Assembly: GCF_016862075.1 (NCBI RefSeq)
Contig: NZ_BOMG01000074.1
Span: forward strand, 18,726-82,725
From: Actinoplanes couchii
GTDB lineage: Bacteria; Actinomycetota; Actinomycetes; Mycobacteriales; Micromonosporaceae
Length of the DNA stretch: 64,000 nt
Direction: 5' to 3'
Under the pieces are notes generated by a model that saw only the letters and a program-made list of their open reading frames with translations, was not told the origin of the DNA and did no database searches. Below, piece by piece: positions 31,483 to 40,216 of this stretch (the stretch's first letter is position 1; each line of letters starts with the position of its first letter). The position numbers and the translations under genes are program-made.

Positions 31483-33093
31483 CTAACCATCGATGCCGTG
31501 CACCGGCGGGACGACGAGCGTCCGCGCGTCCGGCGTGCCGCCGAGGATGACCTCACGCAGCGCCGTGTTGTTGCTGGTGCTCAGTTCGGCGAGCTTGTTG
31601 TCCGGGTTGGCCAGCACCTCGATGTAGTAGGTGCCGTTCGGCAGATCGGTGATCTCGAACGACTGGCCGGGACGGTCCTGGGTGTACGTGTCACCGTTGC
31701 CGATGTCGAGCACCTCCCGGACCGCGACGACGGTGTCCGCGCCGCACGACGTCTCCAGCGAGGTGTTCTCCGGACGCCACTTCGCGCCGGCGATGGTGAA
31801 GTCGACCGCGTCGGTGTTGGCCAGGCAGAACGCCTCCTTGCCGCTGCGCACGGCGAGGGCCTTGTCGGCGGCCAGCAGGTTGTACTGGGCGAAGTCGGTG
31901 AAGTGCCAGTGCTTGTGGCCCTCCCGCGGGTCCCACTCCATGGTGCCCGCCTCCTTCGAGCCGACCTGGTTGCCCTTGGCGTCGAAGAAGTACTGGTAGG
32001 CGTCCATCAGCCCGGAGTCGGCGCCGGAGCGGCGGAACCCGTCGACGAGCAGCGGCGAGGTTCCGGCGTTCCAGACGGTGGCGCCGAAGTTGATGAAGGT
32101 CCGGCCCTCCTCCTCGGAGAGCGAGATGCCCCAGGCCGGCAGCGACCGCAGGTCCGGCTTCGGTCCACTGGCCGGGGCGGCCTTCAGGGTGCCGGCCGGG
32201 CGCTTCGCGGGCGCCCGGAACTCCGGCAGGTACGACGACACCTGGCGGGCGGCGTCACCCTGACCGGCGTGCAGTGCGTGCTCGTCCTCCAGCGGCGGGG
32301 CGCTGGACGGCTCCCGGGCGGTGTCGGCCTTGCGGGCGGCGAGCAGGCCCGCCTCACCGCCGCGGGACTCGTCGACCACGGTGACCGCCACGGTGGCGGT
32401 GGACGAGGCGGCCGGAATACCGAACATCTGCTGGTACGCCGGGTTCACGGTGGCCGTGGCGGTGTACTTTCCGGGGGCCAGGTCGAACTCGGGGCCGGTG
32501 CCGTCGTACACGGGCTGGTCCGGCACGTTGGCGCTCCAGCCGGCCTGCACACCCCAGACCTGGCCGAGCGTGAACGGGTTGTAACCGCCACAGCTGGTCG
32601 GGTACGGGTTGGCGGCCGGGGCGTCCGGACGGGTACGCGCGGAGGTCCACGCGTTGCCGCAGAACGCCGTCGTGTACTCGGTGACCGGCTTCCCGGCCTC
32701 GTCCACGATGGTGATCTTCGTGAAGTCCTTGAGACCCCAGAAGTCGGTGACGGTGCCGGCCGGCAGCGCCACCTTCTTCTTCTTGCCGTTCTGGGTGACC
32801 ACCCGCTCGGCGGTGATCGGCTTGTCGTAGCCGGTGCGCTTCGCCCAGATCTCGAACGCGTCCTGGCCGGCGACCACGTGCAGGCCGAGGTCGAACGAGA
32901 GCCAGGAGGTGCCCTCGTACTCGTACCGTTCGGCGGTGACCGCGCTGGTCGAGGCCCGGAACGAGAGCGCCGGCGGGGCGGCGGCGGCCTGGGCCACCCC
33001 CACTCCGGCGGCGGTGAGAGCGAGCGTGCCGGTGACGGCACCCAAGGTCAGCAGGCGGGAACGTCGGCGACGATGGTTCGTCGGATCGGTCAT
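31483..33093 (-). CDS. secreted lysyl oxidase-family copper protein
   Basis: A 536-residue secreted protein. After a signal peptide (residues 1-35) comes a region of about 300 residues without clear motif, then a lysyl-oxidase domain (about 350-500) with the copper-binding histidine cluster REGHKHWHFTDFAQYNLL and paired cysteines (EAFCLANT, ETSCGAD). Lysyl oxidases oxidise primary amines to aldehydes using copper and a quinone cofactor formed from a tyrosine. Bacterial members are known in actinobacteria with unclear substrates. Start ATG has AAGGA upstream; a longer frame is unlikely. Confidence 0.8.
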   Translation of the reverse strand: MTDPTNHRRRRSRLLTLGAVTGTLALTAAGVGVAQAAAAPPALSFRASTSAVTAERYEYEGTSWLSFDLGLHVVAGQDAFEIWAKRTGYDKPITAERVVTQNGKKKKVALPAGTVTDFWGLKDFTKITIVDEAGKPVTEYTTAFCGNAWTSARTRPDAPAANPYPTSCGGYNPFTLGQVWGVQAGWSANVPDQPVYDGTGPEFDLAPGKYTATATVNPAYQQMFGIPAASSTATVAVTVVDESRGGEAGLLAARKADTAREPSSAPPLEDEHALHAGQGDAARQVSSYLPEFRAPAKRPAGTLKAAPASGPKPDLRSLPAWGISLSEEEGRTFINFGATVWNAGTSPLLVDGFRRSGADSGLMDAYQYFFDAKGNQVGSKEAGTMEWDPREGHKHWHFTDFAQYNLLAADKALAVRSGKEAFCLANTDAVDFTIAGAKWRPENTSLETSCGADTVVAVREVLDIGNGDTYTQDRPGQSFEITDLPNGTYYIEVLANPDNKLAELSTSNNTALREVILGGTPDARTLVVPPVHGIDG

Positions 33094-33306
33094 GCTGTCC
33101 TTCCGGTCGTGCGGCCGGCGGTGCTCCGGCCGCTGCCGGACCATCCAAATCGGACACCTATGAGTTTCCTGTGAAATAGATACCCGTTGGCACGAATCGG
33201 GGAGAGTCGCATCCTCGGCGGTAGCGCTCCCAACGCCCTACAGCACCCGGGGCGCTATGCGATCGCCGCTGCGGCGCTGGTTGTGGACATGAGCGCAGGA
33301 GACACC

Positions 33307-33335
33307 GGGCCGGGACTCGTGGAAAGCCCCGGCCC
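33307..33335 (-). terminator. hairpin terminator of the GH43/CBM13 gene
   Basis: GGGCCGGG (33307-33314) and CCCGGCCC (33328-33335) pair perfectly around a 13-nt loop just after the stop of the GH43 gene on the minus strand. Confidence 0.6.
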
Positions 33336-33346
33336 TCACAGGCGGG

Positions 33347-34774
33347 TCAGCCGAGGCGCCAGTTCTGGGCGGCCAGGCCGTTGCAGGTGTAGAGGGACAG
33401 GCGGGCGCCGTTGGCGGCGTTCCACTCGAAGTTGTCCAGGCACATGTTTCCGGCGACGTTCTTCAGGGAGAACCAGCCGCTGCCCCGGTCCTGCACGATC
33501 CACTGCTGGGCGGTGGAGCCGGTGCAGGTGGAGAGGCCGACGTCGGCGTTCAGCGCGGTGCCGGCGTTCACGTTGGACAGGCAGGTGCCGGTGTTGCGGT
33601 TGCGGATCTCGTAGTACGTACCCGCCTTGTAGTTGAGCTCGAACTGCTGGGCGGTGCCACCGTTGCAGTCGTAGAGCCGGACCAGCGCGCCGGGGGTGGT
33701 GTCCCGGTTGTAGTTGTCGACGCAGCGGTTGCTGTGTTGGCCCCGGATGCCGGGGTTGACGACGGTGCTGGGGATCGGCTGGCCGAAGAACGGGTCGCCG
33801 TTCTCCCGCCACAGCAGCTGCTGCATCCGGGTGTGCCGGTTCGGGTCGGTGAGCGCGTCCGGGGTCGGGGTGGCGTAGTCCCGGGCGTGGTAGACCAGCA
33901 TGTCGGTGACCCCGTCCTCGGCGACGGTGAAGCTGCCGTGCCCGGGGCCGTAGACGCCGTTCGCGGTCTGGAACACCGGGTTCGGGTGCTTGTACCAGGA
34001 CGCCGGGTTCAGCAGGTCGACGTTGTCCCACGAGGAGAGCAGGCCCAGCTTGTACCGGGAGTCGGTCGCCGACGCCGAGTAGGCGATGTAGACCCGCCCG
34101 TTCTTGACCAGCGGCGACGGGCCTTCGACGACTCCGGCGACACCCTCCTTCTCCCAGGCGACGGTCGGCCGGGCGATCTCCACGGCGGTGCCGGTGATCG
34201 CGGTCGGCCCGTTCATCCGGGCGATGTACATGTGGCTGTTGAAGTCGGTCGACGGGCTGTCCTGCGCCCAGGTGAAGTAGCGGACCCCACGGTTGACGAA
34301 CGACGCCGCGTCCAGCTGGAACGACTCCCAGCCGGTGTTGAACCGCACCGGCGCGCTCCAGGTCCCGGTCATCGGGTTGGCGCTGGTGTTGCGGATCCAG
34401 TAGAGCCGCTGGTCGAACCGGGCGGTGCCGGGGGACGCCGAGAAGTACATGTACCAGGCGCCGTCCACGTACTGGATGTCCGGCGCCCAGATCCAGCCGC
34501 TCAGCGCGCCGCTGCTCGGGGCGACGAACGCGTTGCTGGTGGCGGCGCTGCCCAGCCCCTGCAGGGTGGTGGCGCGGCGCAGCTCGACCCGCTTGTAGTC
34601 GGGGACGGACGCGGTCATGTAGTAGTAGCCGTCGGTGTGCTTGTAGATCGCCGTGTCGGCGCGCTGGTTGACGACCGGGTTGTTCACGGTGATGAACTGG
34701 GCCGACGCCGGGGCGGCGAATCCGGCCAGCATCATCACCGCGACGGCCACCACGGCCGTGACGAGTCTTCTCAT
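33347..34774 (-). CDS. secreted GH43-family arabinofuranosidase-like enzyme with ricin-B (CBM13) domain
   Basis: A 475-residue secreted glycosidase. Signal peptide 1-26; a five-bladed propeller of the GH43 type with repeated DGYYYMTAS, GWIWAPDIQYVDGAWYMYFS and VVEGPSPLVKNGRVYIAYSA elements (about 30-325); then a ricin-type beta-trefoil (about 340-475) with three CxxNxW/QxW-like repeats, for example SNRCVDNYN, LYDCNGGTAQQFEL and LYTCNGLAAQNWRLG. Such enzymes release arabinose or xylose from plant hemicelluloses. It is divergent from another GH43 gene and has a LacI-type half-palindrome upstream. Confidence 0.87.
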   Translation of the reverse strand: MRRLVTAVVAVAVMMLAGFAAPASAQFITVNNPVVNQRADTAIYKHTDGYYYMTASVPDYKRVELRRATTLQGLGSAATSNAFVAPSSGALSGWIWAPDIQYVDGAWYMYFSASPGTARFDQRLYWIRNTSANPMTGTWSAPVRFNTGWESFQLDAASFVNRGVRYFTWAQDSPSTDFNSHMYIARMNGPTAITGTAVEIARPTVAWEKEGVAGVVEGPSPLVKNGRVYIAYSASATDSRYKLGLLSSWDNVDLLNPASWYKHPNPVFQTANGVYGPGHGSFTVAEDGVTDMLVYHARDYATPTPDALTDPNRHTRMQQLLWRENGDPFFGQPIPSTVVNPGIRGQHSNRCVDNYNRDTTPGALVRLYDCNGGTAQQFELNYKAGTYYEIRNRNTGTCLSNVNAGTALNADVGLSTCTGSTAQQWIVQDRGSGWFSLKNVAGNMCLDNFEWNAANGARLSLYTCNGLAAQNWRLG

Positions 34775-34802
34775 CGGTGACTTCCTCGGGGGTACGGGGA
34801 CG

Positions 34803-34922
34803 TGTGATCGCTAACATGCCCGTCGATGCGATGTCACGTCAAGAAACATCCAGGAAATCAGTTCGTTGCGTACGGATATCGATGCTTGTAATATTCCGGC
34901 CAACCATGTGAGCGCTAACGTG
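34803..34922. promoter_or_regulatory. two LacI-like operator sites in the divergent GH43 promoter region
   Basis: TGTGATCGCTAACATGCCCG (from 34803) and TGTGAGCGCTAACGTGCCCC (from 34908) share the pattern TGTGAkCGCTAACrTGCCCs. The cores are close to the GTTAGCGCTAAC-type operators of LacI-family regulators. One copy sits about 30 bp from each divergent start codon, in the same orientation. Confidence 0.6.
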
Positions 34923-34939
34923 CCCCCGAACGGAGCCGC

Positions 34940-36421
34940 ATGCGTGCCTTCGCCGCATTCCTGATGATGATCGTCCTCGCCGTAGTGGCCCCGGCACCCA
35001 CTCCCGCGCGCGCGGCACCAGGAGCCAACTTCCAGAACCCGGTCGTCGGTACGCCGAACAGCGCCGACCCGTGGCTCGGCTACTACAACGGCAGCTACTA
35101 CTACACCGCCACCACGTGGACCGGCCGCATCTACATCCGCAAGTCGGCCACCCTGGCCGGGCTGCGCACCGCCGCCGAGACCACCGTCTTCACCATGTCC
35201 CAGCCGAACGCGGTCTCCAACATGTGGGCGCCCAGCATGCACCTGCTCGACGGGCCGAACGGGCAGCGCTGGTATCTCTACTACTCGGCCGGGCCGGCCG
35301 CCTGCTGCGGCGGGCAACGACAGCACGTCCTGGAGAGCGCCGGGACCGATCCGATGGGCCCGTACACGTACAAGGGCGCCCTGGTGTTGATGCCGAACAA
35401 CGGGTGGTCGATCGACGGCAGCGTGCTGACCGTCGCCGGCGTCAACTACTTCGTGTTCTCGGCGTTCAACAACAACAGCGGCTTCGAGAACGGCGGCCTG
35501 CAGAGCCTGTTCATCTCCCGCCTGACCAACCCGTGGACGCCCGCGGCGCTCGGCACGATCATCTCCGAACCGACGTACGCCTGGGAGAAGGTCGGCAATC
35601 CGGTCAACGAGGGGCCGTACCCGCTGCAGCGTGGCGGGCGCACCTTCCTGACGTATTCGGCCAGCTACTGCGGCACCCCCGACTACAAGATCGGTTCCCT
35701 GGAGCTGACCGGCGCCAACCCGCTGGCCCGCGGCTCGTGGACCAAGACCGCCACCCCGTTGTTCCAGCGCAGCGACAGCAACGGCGTGTACGGCCCGGCC
35801 CACCACACGTTCTTCAAGAGCCCCGACGGCACCGAGGACTGGATCGTCTACCACGCCAACGACGCGGCGTCGCAGGGCTGCGGAACCACCCGGACCAGTC
35901 GCGCGCAGCGCATCTCGTGGAACGCCGACGGCACCCCCGACCTGGGCGTCCCGGTCTCCAACGCGACGGTCCTGGCCGGCCCGTCCGGCGAGTCCGGCAA
36001 CCCCGGAGCGGTCACCGTCCAGCGGCTGCAGTCCTACAACTTCCCGGATCGTTTCGTACGGCACAGCAATTTCGCCGTCCGCATCGACCCGTCGGTGAGT
36101 CCCGCGCTGGACGCCCGGTTCCGCGTCGTCCCGGGCCTGGCCGACACGTCCGCGATCAGCTTCGAATCGGTCAACTTCCCCGGCCACTACCTGCGGCACA
36201 GCAACTACGTCCTGCGCCTGGACCCCAACCCGGGCACCGCGACGTTCCGCCAGGACGCCACGTTCCGCCAGACAGCGGGCCTGGCCGACGCGTCCTGGCA
36301 GTCGTTCCAGTCCTACAACTTCCCGGACCGCTACATCCGGCACAGCAACTACGAACTACGCATGGACCCCATCACCACCACCTCGGCCCGGTCCGACGCC
36401 ACCTTCCGCCGCACCAGCTGA
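34940..36421 (+). CDS. secreted GH43-family enzyme with AbfB (CBM42) domain
   Basis: A 493-residue secreted alpha-L-arabinofuranosidase-like enzyme. Signal peptide 1-25; GH43 propeller (about 28-335) with SADPWLGYYNGSYYYTAT, NMWAPSMHLLDGPNGQRWYL and NEGPYPLQRGG; then an AbfB arabinose-binding trefoil (about 350-493) with three repeats of the type SYNFPDRFVRHSNFAVRID. CBM42 binds arabinofuranose side chains, so arabinan or arabinoxylan is the likely polymer. It is divergent from the CBM13-bearing GH43 gene and shares the operator sites. Confidence 0.9.
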   Translation: MRAFAAFLMMIVLAVVAPAPTPARAAPGANFQNPVVGTPNSADPWLGYYNGSYYYTATTWTGRIYIRKSATLAGLRTAAETTVFTMSQPNAVSNMWAPSMHLLDGPNGQRWYLYYSAGPAACCGGQRQHVLESAGTDPMGPYTYKGALVLMPNNGWSIDGSVLTVAGVNYFVFSAFNNNSGFENGGLQSLFISRLTNPWTPAALGTIISEPTYAWEKVGNPVNEGPYPLQRGGRTFLTYSASYCGTPDYKIGSLELTGANPLARGSWTKTATPLFQRSDSNGVYGPAHHTFFKSPDGTEDWIVYHANDAASQGCGTTRTSRAQRISWNADGTPDLGVPVSNATVLAGPSGESGNPGAVTVQRLQSYNFPDRFVRHSNFAVRIDPSVSPALDARFRVVPGLADTSAISFESVNFPGHYLRHSNYVLRLDPNPGTATFRQDATFRQTAGLADASWQSFQSYNFPDRYIRHSNYELRMDPITTTSARSDATFRRTS

Positions 36422-36456
36422 GACTCGGCCCGAGCCGGTCGGTCATGATGGGGGGC

Positions 36457-36687
36457 ATGCGTTCCGTGTTGTTCCTCGGTACTGCCCGGCTCGGGCTGTT
36501 TCTGGTGGTCTTTCTCGTGCTGACCCTGCTACCGCTGGGGATGGACATCTTTCTGCGGGCCCTGATCGCCATGGCGGTCAGCATGCTGCTCTCGGTCTTT
36601 CTGCTGCGCAAGGCCCGGCAGGACGTCAGCGAGAAGCTGGTCGACTCGATCGACCGCCGCCGCGCCGCCAAGGCCGCGAAGAAGTAG
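36457..36687 (+). CDS. DUF4229-like small membrane protein
   Basis: A 76-residue protein with two hydrophobic helices (about 4-25 and 33-53) and a basic C-terminus RRRAAKAAKK. The pattern LRALIAMAVSMLLSVFLLRK and ARQDVSEKL matches the actinobacterial DUF4229 family of small membrane proteins of unknown role. Start ATG chosen because GGGGGG precedes it; two ATGs 3-4 codons upstream are less well placed. Confidence 0.75.
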   Translation: MRSVLFLGTARLGLFLVVFLVLTLLPLGMDIFLRALIAMAVSMLLSVFLLRKARQDVSEKLVDSIDRRRAAKAAKK

Positions 36688-36725
36688 CCGCCGGACGGCC
36701 TCGACCAGGCCAGTAGCATGCTGGG

Positions 36726-37466
36726 GTGCTACGGGAACTACACACGAACCACCTGTCCTTCTGGCTCCACCTCGCGCGCTGCACCGGCGGGACGTACTGG
36801 AAGCTGGACCGCGGGGTCATGGTCGACACCGGGATCGCCGGGCCGGCCTTCAATCAGGTGCACTGCCGGGCCGACGACGAGGAGTCGATCGCCGAGGCGG
36901 CCGGCTATTTCGGGAAACGGGAACTGCCCTGGCGGCTGGTCAGCTCCGGTCCGGCGACGGTCACCACGGTCCGGGGCGTCGAGCGGGAGCCGCTGTACCC
37001 GATCCTCAGCCGGGATGCGGTCGCCAGTGAGGACGCCACCGCGGTCGCCGGCGGCCTGACCATCGACGTCGCCCGCAGTGTCGAGGCCGTGCGGGAGTTC
37101 GTGGACTGCGCGGCGGCGAGTTACGGCTACGAGCCGAAGCTCCTCGACGCGATCTGCGGGCCGGAGACGATCGCCGACGAGCGCTTCCGGTTGTACCTGG
37201 GCCGGGCCGAGGGGCGCGTCGCAGCGGTGGCGGTGGGGGTGACCGTTCCGAAAGATCGTACGATAGGCGTCTATTTTGTCGGGGTGCGCCCGGAATCCCG
37301 CAACCGTGGCTTCGGACGTGCCGTGACCACGCGGGTGATCGGGGACGGCGCCGCGGGGGGAGCGGGCACCGCGGTGCTGCAGGCGACCCCGGCGGGACTC
37401 CCGGTCTGGACCGCGATGGGTTTCGCCCCGGTCGGCGACTACCTGCTGTGGGACTTTCCTGGATAA
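36726..37466 (+). CDS. GNAT-family N-acetyltransferase
   Basis: A 246-residue protein with a C-terminal GNAT domain (about 115-245): VYFVGVRPESRNRGFGRAVT is the acetyl-CoA-binding motif A (VRPESRNRGFGRAV), followed by AVLQATPAGLPVWTAMGF. The N-terminal half (HLARCTGGTYWKLDRGVMVD) is a degenerate GNAT-like or substrate domain. Start is GTG. Substrate unknown. Its last codons contain the AAGGAG ribosome-binding site of the DUF4132 gene that follows after 10 bp, so the two form an operon. Confidence 0.82.
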   Translation: MLRELHTNHLSFWLHLARCTGGTYWKLDRGVMVDTGIAGPAFNQVHCRADDEESIAEAAGYFGKRELPWRLVSSGPATVTTVRGVEREPLYPILSRDAVASEDATAVAGGLTIDVARSVEAVREFVDCAAASYGYEPKLLDAICGPETIADERFRLYLGRAEGRVAAVAVGVTVPKDRTIGVYFVGVRPESRNRGFGRAVTTRVIGDGAAGGAGTAVLQATPAGLPVWTAMGFAPVGDYLLWDFPG

Positions 37467-37476
37467 GGAGCTGTGA

Positions 37477-40170
37477 ATGCCGGACGAGAACGCCTGGGTG
37501 CTGCCCGTGAGATACCGGGAGATCCTGCCCAGGCGGGGTGGTTTCGCCGTGCCGGCCGAGGCGGCGGACGATCCGGCCGAGGAGTTGCGCAGCTCGCTGC
37601 GGTTCATCGACGACGAGAAGTTCCTGGCCGACGACCGCGCGGTGATCCACGACCCGGACCTGGCCGTGGCCGGTGACCGGTTCGTCCGGCCGTGGTTGGC
37701 GACCGGGGAGCCCGGCCCGGCGGATCCCCGCGGCGCCGGGGTGGTGGTGTTGACGGTGGCCATGTACGCGGAGGATGTCGCCGAGCTGGCCGTCGGCCTC
37801 TTCGGCACCGGTTTCGGCGTGCGGATGGTCGCCGAGATGGGCACGCTCGTCGCGACGAGGGAACTGTGGACTGTCGACCCCTCGGATCCGGAGGCGTTCG
37901 AGCGGGGCTGGCGCGCCGCCGACCTGGAGCGGCTCCGGGACGCCGCGACGTTCGTCCGGGCCCGCCTGGCCGGCGCGCCCGGCGCGGAGTACGACGACGC
38001 CCGCACGGTTCTCGCCGCCGGCCGGACCACCCCGATCGGCCGGATCCTCGCCTCGTTCCTGCTGCCGACCGAGATCGCCTGGGTCGACGAGGACTGCGCC
38101 GCGGCGGCCGGGTGGGCGGCCGACGACTCCGGTGGCGAGGAGATGGCGGACGGCGACCACCGCTGGTTCAGCGCGCTGCTGCTGTTCGCGGCGAGCACCA
38201 CCACACACCTGGAACTGTTGCGCGGGCACGTCGTCAACGATCTGTACCCGTACGACAGCGATGGTCTGGTCGGCACGGTCCTGGACGGTGTCGGGCCCGA
38301 GGCGGGGGCGATCCTGGCCACGCCGTTCTTCGCCGAGCTGGTGCGGCTGGCGTACCCGGCGTGGGGTTCCGGGGCCGGCCGGCTCGACCCGGAGGGCATC
38401 CGGATGCTCGCGGTGATCCCGACCGACGAGGCGTTCCGCGCGCTGTGCCGGGAGTGTTTCGACGGTGACCCGGTCCGGCCGGCCGCCTTCCTGAAGTCCG
38501 GGGTGCTGACCCGCTTCCCGAAACGGGCGGCCCGGTTGCTGGCCGAACTGGACGCGCCGATCCATCGCGATCTGCTGGCCGGCATGCGCGGCGTGCAGGT
38601 CGACGGGACGGGAGTCGGCCGGGGCTGGGCCGAGTTGCTGGACCACGCCCGCTTCGACACCACCGACGACCTCAAGCGTGCGGTCAAGGCCCTCGCGGCG
38701 CTCCCGTTCGAGGAATCGTTCGGCCTGCTCATCGACAGGATCGACAGGCAACATTTCCGCGGTACGTTCCTCGCCGCCGCCCGTAGACATCCGGAGGTCC
38801 CCCGGCGCGCGCTCCGATCCCGGGCCGGCGCTCCGGTGGCCGCCGAGTTGCTCCGCGATCACCTGCTGGTCATGGGCGGCGCCGAGAGCAGCACGTTGCC
38901 GCCGTGGCTGGTCGTCGGTGCGCTGCCTGCTCCTGAGTCGATCACCCGGGAGGCCCTGTGTGAGCTGGTGGCGGCGTCCTCGCCCGGTGACCGGCATCCC
39001 GCCGGGTCGGCCGCGTTCGGGTGGGCGGTGTTCGAGCAGTGGCGGGCCGCCGAGTACCCGCCGAAGGGCGACTTCGCGATGCTCGCCCTGGCCACCCTCG
39101 GTGACGACGGCACGGTGCCGGCGCTGACCGGGTACTTCCCGCAGTGGGCGTCGTCGACGCACGTCCGGGTCCGGCACGCGATGGAGGCGATCGGCGGGAT
39201 CGGCACCGACACCGCGCTCCGGTCACTGCTCGAGTCGAGCCGCAAGGCGCCGACCCCCGGCCTGCGATCCGCCGCCGCGGAGACCCTGGGCGCGGTAGCG
39301 CAACGGCGGGGCGTCACGGTGCCGCAGCTCCTCGACCGGCTGGTGCCCGCGATGGACCTGAGCCCGCTCGACTACGGCCCGCGCCGCTTCACGATCACCC
39401 TCGACGACCAGCTGCAACCGGCCCTGAGCGACGAGCGGGGCAGCCGTCTGAGCCGGATCCCGCGCATCGCCGCGACCGACGACCCCTCGTCGGCGTCGTC
39501 GGCGCGCGCCCGCTGGACCGCACTGCGCAAAGACCTCAAAACCATGATCTCCGAGCGCCGGTACGCCTTGGAGAACGCGATGGTGACCGGGCGCCGCTGG
39601 TCGGCGGCCGAGTTCACCGAGCTGTTCGTCGACCACCCGCTGACCTGGCACCTGACCCGCCGGCTGCTGTGGGCGACGTTCGCTCCGTCCGGGGAGCTGC
39701 TGACGGCGTTCCGCCCGGCCGAGGACCGCACGTTCGCCGACGCCTCCGACGACGGCTGGACCCTGGACCCGGAGGCGACGGTCGGCCTGCCGCACCCCTG
39801 GCATCTGGGGACCGCCCGGTCCGTGTGGTCGACGGTGTTCGCCGACTACGCGATCATCCAGCCGTTCCCGCAGGTGGGCCGCGAACTGTTCACCGCAGCC
39901 GACCCGGCCGGGTTCATCGGCCGCACCATCCCGTCGGGCCGCTTGTACTCGCTGACAGCCCAGAGCTGGACCTTCGACGACGACAACCGGGGCGTGCGGC
40001 GAGACTGGCCGGACGGCACCGTGGTCCAGCTGGGCTGCGCCCCCGGTTACCACTGGCAGGAGCCGGACGCCCCACAAACCCTGACCACGATCCACCCGGC
40101 CGCCCTGTCCGACCTGCCACCGATCCCCCGCTCAGAGACGATCCGAGACCTGCACTACCTGACGAGCTGA
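37477..40170 (+). CDS. DUF4132 domain-containing protein
   Basis: An 897-residue soluble protein. The last third (about 690-890) matches the DUF4132 domain: WTALRKDLKTMISERRYALE, WSAAEFTELFVDHPLTWHLT, RRLLWATFAPSG and the closing YHWQEPDAPQTLTTIHPAAL. Helical, HEAT-like sequence fills the middle (about 480-640, TGYFPQWASSTHVRVRHAME). The family includes the poorly understood MolR of E. coli; function is unknown. It is coupled to the GNAT acetyltransferase upstream. Confidence 0.82.
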   Translation: MPDENAWVLPVRYREILPRRGGFAVPAEAADDPAEELRSSLRFIDDEKFLADDRAVIHDPDLAVAGDRFVRPWLATGEPGPADPRGAGVVVLTVAMYAEDVAELAVGLFGTGFGVRMVAEMGTLVATRELWTVDPSDPEAFERGWRAADLERLRDAATFVRARLAGAPGAEYDDARTVLAAGRTTPIGRILASFLLPTEIAWVDEDCAAAAGWAADDSGGEEMADGDHRWFSALLLFAASTTTHLELLRGHVVNDLYPYDSDGLVGTVLDGVGPEAGAILATPFFAELVRLAYPAWGSGAGRLDPEGIRMLAVIPTDEAFRALCRECFDGDPVRPAAFLKSGVLTRFPKRAARLLAELDAPIHRDLLAGMRGVQVDGTGVGRGWAELLDHARFDTTDDLKRAVKALAALPFEESFGLLIDRIDRQHFRGTFLAAARRHPEVPRRALRSRAGAPVAAELLRDHLLVMGGAESSTLPPWLVVGALPAPESITREALCELVAASSPGDRHPAGSAAFGWAVFEQWRAAEYPPKGDFAMLALATLGDDGTVPALTGYFPQWASSTHVRVRHAMEAIGGIGTDTALRSLLESSRKAPTPGLRSAAAETLGAVAQRRGVTVPQLLDRLVPAMDLSPLDYGPRRFTITLDDQLQPALSDERGSRLSRIPRIAATDDPSSASSARARWTALRKDLKTMISERRYALENAMVTGRRWSAAEFTELFVDHPLTWHLTRRLLWATFAPSGELLTAFRPAEDRTFADASDDGWTLDPEATVGLPHPWHLGTARSVWSTVFADYAIIQPFPQVGRELFTAADPAGFIGRTIPSGRLYSLTAQSWTFDDDNRGVRRDWPDGTVVQLGCAPGYHWQEPDAPQTLTTIHPAALSDLPPIPRSETIRDLHYLTS

Positions 40171-40216
40171 GCAGGGGGACATGACGATCACGCCGGCTCA
40201 CCAGGCAGTCAGCCGC

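Noticed and set aside
34811..36343. Long minus-strand frame opposite the AbfB-type GH43 gene
   Set aside because: Antisense shadow without domains; the plus strand has a signal peptide, GH43 motifs and three AbfB repeats.
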